Shown one piece after another: positions 50,020 to 57,068 of a stretch of DNA of 57,068 bases. Under the pieces are notes generated by a model. That model did no database searches. It was not told the DNA's origin and saw only the letters and a list, made by a program, of their open reading frames with translations. The position numbers and the translations under genes were made by a program. Every line of letters begins with the position of its first letter. The first letter of the stretch is position 1. Origin of the DNA: an uncultured Flavobacteriaceae bacterium (GTDB taxonomy: Bacteria; Bacteroidota; Bacteroidia; Flavobacteriales; Flavobacteriaceae); assembly GCA_937959395.1 (NCBI GenBank), contig CALGLR010000049.1:1-57068 (forward strand), read 5' to 3'.

Positions 50020-52749
50020 ATGCTAGAATTAGTAAAAAAAACAATAGATTCTATAATAGAAAACGAATTACTTTCACCATTAGAAATCGATAAGGCAAAA
50101 CAGCGTTATGAAAAGTATGACCATGTTGTTCTCTCTCAAGGGAAAGAAAAAATAACGCTATTAGTAGAGAATGAAAATGAAAGTAATGTCGTTCAAATTA
50201 TATTAGATGGCGAAGAATATTTATTGGCCAAAATTGATAGTAGTATTGAAGATTGGAACACTTGTAGCCTCACTTCCTTATATGTAATAGAAAACGAATT
50301 TAAAGAAAAAACGCTTTCTGAAGGCATAAAATACACCAGAGAGGGGATGCGAAAAAGAGTGCTAGAAGAGCGCTTAGATAGAGCAAAAAAGGCTGATTAT
50401 AAAATAAAATTAGCAAAGAACATTTATGGAGAACATTCTTTAACGAATGAAAAGGGAAAGGTTTATAAAATTACGTTAAGAAATTTTGAAAATAAAACAG
50501 GATATATAAATAATATAGATTGGAAAACCAATAAGCTAGGAACAACCAAGCACATCATGTATTTATTTAATTATTTTGAAGAAAATAAAAATAAATTCAA
50601 AAAATTATCGAAAGCTTACCCTTTTATTGAGATTTATACAGACCCATTAAACGATTATAAAATATCTTGGTTTTTTCCAGAAGATCTTGAAAGTGACGAA
50701 AAACAATTAATAACGTCTCATTTTGGAACCAAAAATTATATTGAACACTCAAAAACGGCTTCATTTTTTTCCTTTATACATAAATCAAAAGATTTTCAGC
50801 GTATAAAAATACGAGAAGAAGTTTTAGAAAAAATAGAAGATTATTTTGAAAATAACGAATTAGAACAAATTAAAAACAATACTAAATTAGATTTTTCAAT
50901 ACTAAATGCAACGCTTTATCCTTATCAAAAAGAAGGAGTTGAATTTTCTGTATTTAAAAAAGGGGTTATTATTGCAGATGAAATGGGTCTTGGAAAAACA
51001 CTACAGGCAATTACTATTGCTATATTTAAAAAAAGAACCCTTAATTTTAATAAAACTTTAGTTATTTGTCCCGCTTCTGTAAAACATCAATGGAAAAATG
51101 AAATAAACAAATTCACTAATGAAACTGCTATTGTTGTAGAAGGAGACCCTAAAGAGCGAAATGAATTGTATTTAAATGACACTAGTTTTTTTCATATTAT
51201 TAATTACGAAACCGTTTTACGAGACTTAACCACTATTAATAAAGTTAATTATGATTTTGTAATACTAGATGAGGCTCAAAAAATTAAAAATTATGAAACT
51301 CAAACTTCAAATGCTGTTAAAGCTATACATAAAAATCATGCTTTAGTAATAACAGGAACACCTTTAGAGAATAAACTTTTAGACTTGTATTCGATTGTGC
51401 AATTTTTAGATCAAAAATTGTTATCACCTCAATGGGAATTTTCTTATCAATATTGCATTTTCGATAGTAAGTATAAAAATAAAATTAATGGGTATTATAA
51501 TCTTAAAAATTTAAAAACACGTTTAGAACCAATACTCATAAGACGAGAGAAACAGCAGGTTTTTGATCAGTTGCCTAATGTTATACAAAAAGATATCTTT
51601 ACAACGTTATCTGAAGAGCAATTGTATTTACACAGTAGTTTTAGTAGAGGAATAGCTGTTATATTAGCTAAAAAATTTAAAACACTTTTCGATTGGCAAA
51701 AGCTAATGCATTTACTAACCAATATGCGCATGGTATGTAATTCTACATATCTAATTGATAAAGAGACGCACAATTCCCCTAAACTGGTAGAACTTAAACA
51801 TATTTTAATTGAAAAATTAGATATATTAAATACAAATAGAAAAGTTATAATTTTTTCAGAATGGGTGACCATGCTCAATATTATTGGAGACATGCTTAAA
51901 GAAGAAGGCATTACTTTTACGAAACTAACAGGAAAAGTGCCCGTAAAAAAAAGAGGGGAGTTAATAGCAGAGTTTGAGAATAATCCAGATTGCTCTGTTT
52001 TTCTATCCAGCGAATCTGGTGGGGCTGGTTTAAACCTTCAGGTAGCAGACACGGTAATAAACTTTGAATTACCATGGAATCCTGCTAAAAAGAATCAACG
52101 AATAGGAAGAATAGATCGAATAGGTCAAAAAAATCAAAAATTATTTGTCTATAATTTATTATCATATGATAGTATTGAAATGAAAATTGCCACAGGATTA
52201 CTACTTAAACAAAACCTTTTTGACGGTGTATTAAATAGTACAAATACAATTGATGAAGTGGATTTTTCAGAAAAAGGAAAATCACAATTTATAAAACAAT
52301 TAGAACAAATAATAAGTGAAGATAATTTTTCTAATGATGAGGATGAAATTGATATTGAAGATGAAGAAGACACTCTTTTACAAAATATAAGTACAACAAC
52401 TCCGAATAATGAGGTCAATCTTACTGAAGTTTCAACAATGGCTTATGACGATGAAATTAATATTGGAGATAAAGAAAATAGCATAGCACAAAATAATGGG
52501 AACCTTGCTGAAGTTTCAACACAAGCTAATACACATTCAAATGAGATAAAGTCAGGCAATGAGAATATAGCAGAAAAAAAAGCCACTAATTTTGAAGAAA
52601 TGGAAACCGTTATGACTAAAGGGATGGAGTTTTTAACTGGTATTTATAAAATGAGTACAGGGAATAGCGTTGATGAAATGAGTAAACCAAAAGTAAACGT
52701 TAATAGAGAAACTGGAGAGGTATCAATAAGCTTTAAAATGGACGTTTAA
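50020..52749 (+). CDS. SNF2-family DEAD/DEAH-box helicase
   Basis: A protein of about 909 aa. The N-terminal 290 residues are unassigned. The SNF2 ATPase core follows: Walker A ADEMGLGKTLQA (Lys326), DEAQ (417-420), ITGTPLENKLLDLYS, and the helicase C part with GGAGLNLQVAD and QRIGRIDRIGQKNQKLFVYNLL (split motif VI). The last 150 residues are acidic low-complexity with two imperfect NEV/NLAEVST repeats, then a short conserved-looking end. The ATPase should translocate on DNA; no nuclease domain is fused. It follows a restriction-modification pair and overlaps the 3' end of the YaiO-like gene by 17 bp. Confidence 0.92.
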   Translation: MLELVKKTIDSIIENELLSPLEIDKAKQRYEKYDHVVLSQGKEKITLLVENENESNVVQIILDGEEYLLAKIDSSIEDWNTCSLTSLYVIENEFKEKTLSEGIKYTREGMRKRVLEERLDRAKKADYKIKLAKNIYGEHSLTNEKGKVYKITLRNFENKTGYINNIDWKTNKLGTTKHIMYLFNYFEENKNKFKKLSKAYPFIEIYTDPLNDYKISWFFPEDLESDEKQLITSHFGTKNYIEHSKTASFFSFIHKSKDFQRIKIREEVLEKIEDYFENNELEQIKNNTKLDFSILNATLYPYQKEGVEFSVFKKGVIIADEMGLGKTLQAITIAIFKKRTLNFNKTLVICPASVKHQWKNEINKFTNETAIVVEGDPKERNELYLNDTSFFHIINYETVLRDLTTINKVNYDFVILDEAQKIKNYETQTSNAVKAIHKNHALVITGTPLENKLLDLYSIVQFLDQKLLSPQWEFSYQYCIFDSKYKNKINGYYNLKNLKTRLEPILIRREKQQVFDQLPNVIQKDIFTTLSEEQLYLHSSFSRGIAVILAKKFKTLFDWQKLMHLLTNMRMVCNSTYLIDKETHNSPKLVELKHILIEKLDILNTNRKVIIFSEWVTMLNIIGDMLKEEGITFTKLTGKVPVKKRGELIAEFENNPDCSVFLSSESGGAGLNLQVADTVINFELPWNPAKKNQRIGRIDRIGQKNQKLFVYNLLSYDSIEMKIATGLLLKQNLFDGVLNSTNTIDEVDFSEKGKSQFIKQLEQIISEDNFSNDEDEIDIEDEEDTLLQNISTTTPNNEVNLTEVSTMAYDDEINIGDKENSIAQNNGNLAEVSTQANTHSNEIKSGNENIAEKKATNFEEMETVMTKGMEFLTGIYKMSTGNSVDEMSKPKVNVNRETGEVSISFKMDV

Positions 52750-54787
52750 ATAGTGGCCCCTTAAACAAATCCCATTTTAAACGAAACCCAGCTTCTGTAT
52801 ACGTAAAACCACTAGCAGTAGTAGAAGCAATATTACTATTTAAGCCATAGAGATTAGCAACAAATCTACCGGAGAAATTGTAACCTAATTTACCTTGTAA
52901 TCTATAAGTGCCTTGTTTTTCTAGATTTTCAATAAACTGAAATCCTGTAGCGGCATTTAGATTATAAAACCATTTACCGTCTTGGTTCTTAATAAGTTCA
53001 GCAAAAACCTCAACGACATTAAACTGTTCTGGACTAAAGTAAATAGTGGGCACTTGGTCTTTAAAAGTAATGTATTGGTAATTTAATCCTGCTTTAAACA
53101 AAGGCTTATTAAAAATAGTATAATATAAAGACGTAAACAGCAAGTGCTTTTGGTTATTGTCATTTTGCGATGTAAAGTTGTATTGCGTATACCAACCTAA
53201 ATTAAAGTTGCTACTTAAATTATAATTTGCATATAACGTATTCTGAACAATTTCTCGACTTAATAAATCGGCATTAAAATCTTGCCATTCTCGTTTAAAC
53301 CCAAGATCTAATGTTTGTAATTTAAACGGTTTTAAATTAAATACGATATCAGTTAAAAATTGAGTATAATCATTTGTTTTTGCATTAATAGCTGTAACTC
53401 CAATGTTTGTTCTAATGCCAATTTTAGGATGTAATAAATAAGAAAAACCCAATAGCATATTATTTGCTTTGGCTTCATTACTTGTCACCTTGTTTTTTGA
53501 ATCTCTATAACTGTAAATGCCATTAATTTTAAGTTTTGTAGATAAAGGAAACACTACGTTTGTTAAAAAGGTAACTGCCTCATTATCGCCATTATCAATA
53601 CTATAACCCGTTTTTGTTTCAACATAAGGCGTGAATTGCTTATCTAGGATTGTTATAAAGTTAACGGCATCTTTTTGATTTTTAAAAATAGAAAGCGTCG
53701 TATTTGCAGCATCATAAGCGTCATTGAATAAATTAGAAGCTTTTAATGCATTAGCTTTTCCTAAGTTACCATCAAAAGAATTAATGTCGTTAACCAAAAT
53801 CGTATTGTAATCGCTAAGACTATTTTTAAAATCACCTTTATAAGTATTTAATGTGGCGCGTAATGCTAAAACCCAATTTTCGTTGGGATTACTACTTATT
53901 AGTTCTTTAATTAGTGTATTTGCCTTTTTGTATTTTTTATTCCAAATTAAGGCTTGTACATAGCGTTCTTTAGTTTGTTGTATTAGTGTTTTGTCTTTAA
54001 CTTTAGAAAGACTATTAAAAACGGGTTCACTTTTTCTTAACGCTCCTTTTTCTTTTCCTTTTAAATGAGATACTAATACTAAACCATTTAAAGCGGGGAT
54101 TTTATTCTCTGGTTTTTCTGCTAAAAGCGTATACGTTGTTTCTGCTTTTTCTAATGCATTTGAAATTAAATAGAGGTTTGCTAGATTAAGCAGGGTGTCT
54201 TTGTCGTTAGGGAAACTATTTAAGTTTTCTTTGAGAAGCGTTTCGGCTTCCTCATAATTTTGTTCTTGTTGCTTTTGGTAGGCATAACCTAAATAGATAT
54301 ATTTTTTAGAGTTTAATGCATTCGAATTTCCTGGAGAAACGGTTAAAGCTTTGTTTACATAAGTTATTGCTTCTTGGTAGTCTTTTAAATTAGAAAGCGT
54401 ATTTGCATAACTTAAAAGTGCGGGAAAACTTTTAGGATCTTCAATGACTAATGTTTTAAAATAGGATTTCGCTTCAGTAAAGTTTTGGTTCCATAATAAC
54501 GACTCGCCATAATTAAGTTTTACTTCAAAATCGTTTGAATGGTCTTCTAATAAATTGGTGAAAATCTGTTTTGCTTTTTCTGAATTGCCATTTAATCCCA
54601 CTGCGCGGCCATAACACAAACGCGCCGTTTTATTATTGGGATAGTCTTTCAAAACGGTATTGAAATAAATTTCGGCTTCATTATACTTACCAGTTTCTAG
54701 ATAGGTAAAACCTTCTTGCATGTTTTGAGAATATCCAAAATAAGAGAAAAATAATATAATAAGTAGGTTATAAAAGTTAGGTTTCAT
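52733..54787 (-). CDS. TPR and YaiO-type outer-membrane beta-barrel protein
   Basis: A 684-aa protein: signal peptide (1-20), about ten tetratricopeptide repeats at 22-385, then a C-terminal YaiO-like outer-membrane barrel at about 390-684 with alternating aromatic strands (for example LSSNFNLGWYTQYNFTS). It is probably an outer-membrane assembly or surface-polysaccharide-related protein; the exact role is unknown. A degraded second copy of its 3' end lies at 49477-49940. Its stop region overlaps the SNF2 gene on the opposite strand by 17 bp. Confidence 0.88.
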   Translation of the reverse strand: MKPNFYNLLIILFFSYFGYSQNMQEGFTYLETGKYNEAEIYFNTVLKDYPNNKTARLCYGRAVGLNGNSEKAKQIFTNLLEDHSNDFEVKLNYGESLLWNQNFTEAKSYFKTLVIEDPKSFPALLSYANTLSNLKDYQEAITYVNKALTVSPGNSNALNSKKYIYLGYAYQKQQEQNYEEAETLLKENLNSFPNDKDTLLNLANLYLISNALEKAETTYTLLAEKPENKIPALNGLVLVSHLKGKEKGALRKSEPVFNSLSKVKDKTLIQQTKERYVQALIWNKKYKKANTLIKELISSNPNENWVLALRATLNTYKGDFKNSLSDYNTILVNDINSFDGNLGKANALKASNLFNDAYDAANTTLSIFKNQKDAVNFITILDKQFTPYVETKTGYSIDNGDNEAVTFLTNVVFPLSTKLKINGIYSYRDSKNKVTSNEAKANNMLLGFSYLLHPKIGIRTNIGVTAINAKTNDYTQFLTDIVFNLKPFKLQTLDLGFKREWQDFNADLLSREIVQNTLYANYNLSSNFNLGWYTQYNFTSQNDNNQKHLLFTSLYYTIFNKPLFKAGLNYQYITFKDQVPTIYFSPEQFNVVEVFAELIKNQDGKWFYNLNAATGFQFIENLEKQGTYRLQGKLGYNFSGRFVANLYGLNSNIASTTASGFTYTEAGFRLKWDLFKGPLFKRPF

Positions 54788-54856
54788 TTAGTATTGATTT
54801 CGTAATAAGGATAATTTGATAGGACTATTGTTTCGAATTGTACGTTTATTGTCTGG

Positions 54857-54918
54857 TCGAGCACAGTCGAGACCTATTCAAGTTTTGTATTACAATATAA
54901 CCTCTCGACTGCGCTCGA
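54857..54918. repeat. Inverted dispersed repeat (TCGAGC...GCTCGA)
   Basis: Arms 54857-54872 and 54903-54918 are 16-bp inverted repeats with one mismatch (TCGAGCACAGTCGAGA and its complement), 30-nt loop. It lies between divergent genes. Confidence 0.75.
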
Positions 54919-55042
54919 GGGGACAATTTCTATAATACCAAGTTAATGAAATCAAATACAAGTTAATCAATAGAAAGTAATCATTCGTCTACAGTAAAGC
55001 GCAACTCATCGAAATGCGACGAAAATTATTGAATTATTGCCT

Positions 55043-55050
55043 GATATTTG
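55043..55050 (+). promoter_or_regulatory. Candidate -7 box of the STAS operon
   Basis: GATATTTG, 7/8 match to TAnnTTTG. A start of transcription near 55057 fits the ATG at 55086 and excludes the earlier in-frame ATG at 55014. Upstream, ATACCAAGTTAAT (54935) and ATACAAGTTAAT (54956) are direct repeats about 21 bp apart. Confidence 0.4.
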
Positions 55051-55085
55051 TAACAACGAACAATAACATTAAAACCCCAACTATT

Positions 55086-55364
55086 ATGGCTTTACAAATT
55101 TTAGAAAACAACGGAACAGTTTACTTAAAAGGAAACATTAATGCTTCAACAGCACAAAATTTAGTATCTCATACTAATCATTTAATGAACAATTCTAAAG
55201 AAATCACTATAGATATTGATAAAGTAACCGAAATTGATGCTAGTGGCGTTTCTGCTTTAAAAACATTGTTTTTAAATGCACTTGGAAACAAAAAAACATT
55301 TTCAATTGTAGGATACGGTTGTAAAGATCTTTATACCGATTTTAATACGCCAACTGCGGCATAA
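55086..55364 (+). CDS. STAS domain protein (anti-anti-sigma-like) 1
   Basis: A 92-aa single-domain STAS protein like SpoIIAA/RsbV-type anti-sigma-factor antagonists. The phosphorylatable Ser lies in the conserved loop IDASGVSAL (near residue 58). Start at 55086 is preferred because the 24 codons back to 55014 precede the likely transcription start and look non-coding. A second STAS gene follows after 38 bp. No kinase or sigma factor is in the window. Confidence 0.88.
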   Translation: MALQILENNGTVYLKGNINASTAQNLVSHTNHLMNNSKEITIDIDKVTEIDASGVSALKTLFLNALGNKKTFSIVGYGCKDLYTDFNTPTAA

Positions 55365-55402
55365 TCTTCAAACCCAAAAAACTAACCCCAAAAACCTATC
55401 TT

Positions 55403-55702
55403 ATGGACTTCCAAATTATTAATAACAAAGGCACTTTTGAAATTCATGGCGAATTAACTATAGTACAAGCAAATTATTTTAAAGACTACTTTAATGCCCT
55501 TTTAGACCAATGCTATGAAATTGTAATTTGTTTAAATTCAGTTAATAGAATAGATAATTCAGCTTTAAGTGCACTTCAGTTTATTTCAAATAAGGCAAAG
55601 AAAAGAAGTAAAACGCTTTTTATTCTAGGAAAAGAGAATAAATCCATAAATAGGATAATTACTAATGCAGGACTTAATTCTATTTTTAGAAATGATTACT
55701 AA
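55403..55702 (+). CDS. STAS domain protein 2
   Basis: A 99-aa STAS protein with the loop IDNSALSAL, in which Ser replaces the usual Ser-Gly context of DASG, so regulation by phosphorylation may differ. It is paralogous to the preceding protein but diverged. It overlaps the flippase gene by 11 bp, suggesting translational coupling and a link between the STAS pair and the membrane protein. Confidence 0.85.
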   Translation: MDFQIINNKGTFEIHGELTIVQANYFKDYFNALLDQCYEIVICLNSVNRIDNSALSALQFISNKAKKRSKTLFILGKENKSINRIITNAGLNSIFRNDY

Positions 55703-56948
55703 AACCAACATACTAAAGCGTACAGTAACACCAGAACAACTATTCATGTTGAGTGTTTTAGGGGTGAACGCAGGAAACTATTTTTACAATCTTATATTAG
55801 GGCGTATTCTAGGACCTGAGCAATTTGCAGATGCAGCTATTTTAGTTACCTTTTTACTAGTTTTGTCTTTCATGGCAATGACGTTTCAATTGGTTACTGC
55901 AAAGTTTTCAGTAGTATTCGAAGATTCTATATTTTCGGCTTTTATTTCAAAAGTTTACAAAAATGCAATTGTTGTAGGTCTTACTTTAGGTGTTTTAACT
56001 ATTGCATTTGCAACAAAACTTCAAGCTCTTTTTAATACCTCATCCTCCACCATATTTGTTATTTTTGGTTGCGGCGTTCCTCTTTACTTTTTAATGAGTG
56101 TAAATAGAGGTGTTTATCAAGGTAAGAAAGCTTTCAAATCTTTATCAATAACGTACCAAACGGAAATGATTAGCCGTTTATTAATTACTTTAGGCTTATT
56201 ATTCTTTTTTAATATTCAATCCTCTACTGTTATAGCCATTGGTATAGTTGCCTCTTTAGGTTTTGGCTTAATTCCATTCAAATTTAAAATACAACCTTTA
56301 AAAAATTTAAAAGTTATTAGTTCAAACGACAATAAGCTAGTAAGAAATTTCTTTATCATTACTGCTTTTTATGAGTTAACTCAAATTATAATAAATAATA
56401 GCGACATCTTATTAGTAAAGCATTATTTCGAATCTTACGATGCAGGTCTGTATGCTTCTTTAGCGCTTATAGGTCGTGTCGTTTATTTTATAGCTTGGAT
56501 GTTCGTAATGTTATTATTACCAACAGTAGTACAATTAAAAAAAGATGGTAAAGAAACGGCTCATGTTTTATTTAAATATGTAGGTTACGTTTCGGCCATT
56601 GCAATTGTAATTGTATTGGGTTGTTATATTTTTCCAGAGACTGTAATTCGTTTATTATTTGGAGAACCTTATATTTCTATGGCTTCTTTATTATGGAAAT
56701 ATGCATTAGCAACTGGCCTGTTTGCAGTTTCTAATATTTTCGCTTATTACTATTTGTCTTTAGATCGTTACATCCCAGTAATTATTTCTGGTGTTTTTGG
56801 AGTGTTACAAATGGGACTTATAATTGGTTTTCATGATAGCTTAGAACAAGTTGTAACGATGCAAATTGTAGCTATGGTATTATTACTAGTAGTACAATTC
56901 GCCTTTTTCTTTTTAGATGCTTTAAAGAATAATTGTATATCCGCTTAA
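55692..56948 (+). CDS. Oligosaccharide flippase-like membrane protein (MVF/MOP family)
   Basis: About 418 aa with roughly 12 membrane segments and the polysaccharide-transporter start (GNYFYNLILGRILGPEQFADAAI). It probably flips lipid-linked sugars across the inner membrane. The ATG at 55692 (MITKTNILKR) fits coupling to the STAS gene; the frame extends back to 55665. Its stop (56946-56948) overlaps that of a transposase on the opposite strand, so its C-terminus (NNCISA) may be altered by insertion, although the length is normal. Confidence 0.88.
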   Translation: MITKTNILKRTVTPEQLFMLSVLGVNAGNYFYNLILGRILGPEQFADAAILVTFLLVLSFMAMTFQLVTAKFSVVFEDSIFSAFISKVYKNAIVVGLTLGVLTIAFATKLQALFNTSSSTIFVIFGCGVPLYFLMSVNRGVYQGKKAFKSLSITYQTEMISRLLITLGLLFFFNIQSSTVIAIGIVASLGFGLIPFKFKIQPLKNLKVISSNDNKLVRNFFIITAFYELTQIIINNSDILLVKHYFESYDAGLYASLALIGRVVYFIAWMFVMLLLPTVVQLKKDGKETAHVLFKYVGYVSAIAIVIVLGCYIFPETVIRLLFGEPYISMASLLWKYALATGLFAVSNIFAYYYLSLDRYIPVIISGVFGVLQMGLIIGFHDSLEQVVTMQIVAMVLLLVVQFAFFFLDALKNNCISA

Positions 56949-57068
56949 TGTCCATTAGTTGTAATACTAGCTATTACTAGTCTATCGAATATTCTTTCTC
57001 CAAAATATCTTCGATTGAGCTTGTAGACAAACTCATTGAGATATAACTGTAAATATTTTTTCTTGATT
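56945..57068 (-). mobile_element. C-terminal end of an IS1595-type transposase (partial)
   Basis: The minus strand reads, from the window edge, KKKYLQLYLNEFVYKLNRR, then YFGERIFDRLVIASITTNGH and a stop at 56945-56947. LQLYLNEFxYxxNRR followed by FDRLxxA is typical of the C-terminus of IS1595/ISXO2-like DDE transposases. The rest lies outside the window. No terminal inverted repeat is seen beyond the stop, which overlaps the flippase stop by 3 bp. Confidence 0.75.

Noticed and set aside
55014-55085. Earlier ATG for the first STAS protein
   Set aside because: The extra residues do not match STAS proteins, and the likely -7 box (55043-55050) lies within them.
1-57068. tRNA, rRNA or known riboswitch genes
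   Set aside because: No cloverleaf with a conserved T-arm, no rRNA-like block and no recognisable riboswitch core was found by reading the intergenic regions. A tRNAscan or Rfam run would be needed for certainty.

Overview
The window is AT-rich chromosomal DNA from a member of the Flavobacteriaceae (Bacteroidota). Four things point there: a type IX secretion C-terminal sorting domain, a complete moxR-batABCDE (aerotolerance) cluster, TAnnTTTG-type -7 promoter boxes, and a high density of short dispersed palindromic repeats. No rRNA, tRNA or CRISPR array was found.

Layout. 0-3.5 kb: pheS, small conserved proteins, a CvpA-like membrane protein and a Cys-containing DUF6686-type protein behind tandem palindromic operators. 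3.5-8.9 kb: a bicarbonate/anion module of beta-carbonic anhydrase, two SulP transporters with STAS domains, a DUF2490 outer-membrane protein and a small secreted protein. 8.9-23.6 kb: the bat locus on the minus strand, read moxR, DUF58, a BatD-like membrane protein, batA, [insert], batB, [SDR], batC, batD, batE. The insert between batA and batB carries a type VI secretion tube protein (TssD/Hcp) fused to a metzincin-like peptidase. Two exported proteins follow it and are candidate immunity proteins. 23.7-27.4 kb: aldo/keto reductase, SDR, phosphodiester glycosidase and an AlbA_2 protein. 27.4-31.0 kb: an OmpA-family protein with a helix-hairpin-helix partner, and an ALDH7-type aldehyde dehydrogenase. 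31.3-32.6 kb: a candidate small RNA and a two-gene unit of DUF3800 plus a possible BECR-fold nuclease. 32.8-41.4 kb: alpha-2-macroglobulin lipoprotein and penicillin-binding protein 1C (the classic yfhM-pbpC pairing), split by a small monooxygenase. 41.4-47.3 kb: CYTH protein, NAD(P)-binding protein, DNA polymerase IV, a tandem pair of small paralogues and a large T9SS cargo protein. 47.4-52.7 kb: an accessory island with an Eco47II/PmeII-like restriction enzyme, an HTH-fused cytosine methyltransferase and a SNF2 helicase. 52.7-57.1 kb: a YaiO-like TPR/beta-barrel protein, two STAS proteins, a flippase and the end of an IS1595-type transposase.

The most noteworthy features are these. (1) An orphan evolved-Hcp effector module interrupts the bat operon. 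(2) The SNF2 gene lies between an intact yaiO-like gene and the 3' remnant of a second paralogue, and that remnant carries a 199-bp MITE-like insertion with an apparent target-site duplication. (3) The methyltransferase has an N-terminal HTH, and repeated TGTAACC boxes overlap its own promoter. (4) Two intergenic regions look like independent small-RNA genes. (5) A TTAGA-N5-TCTAA palindrome recurs at two promoters. All functions come from reading motifs by eye; no database search was run.
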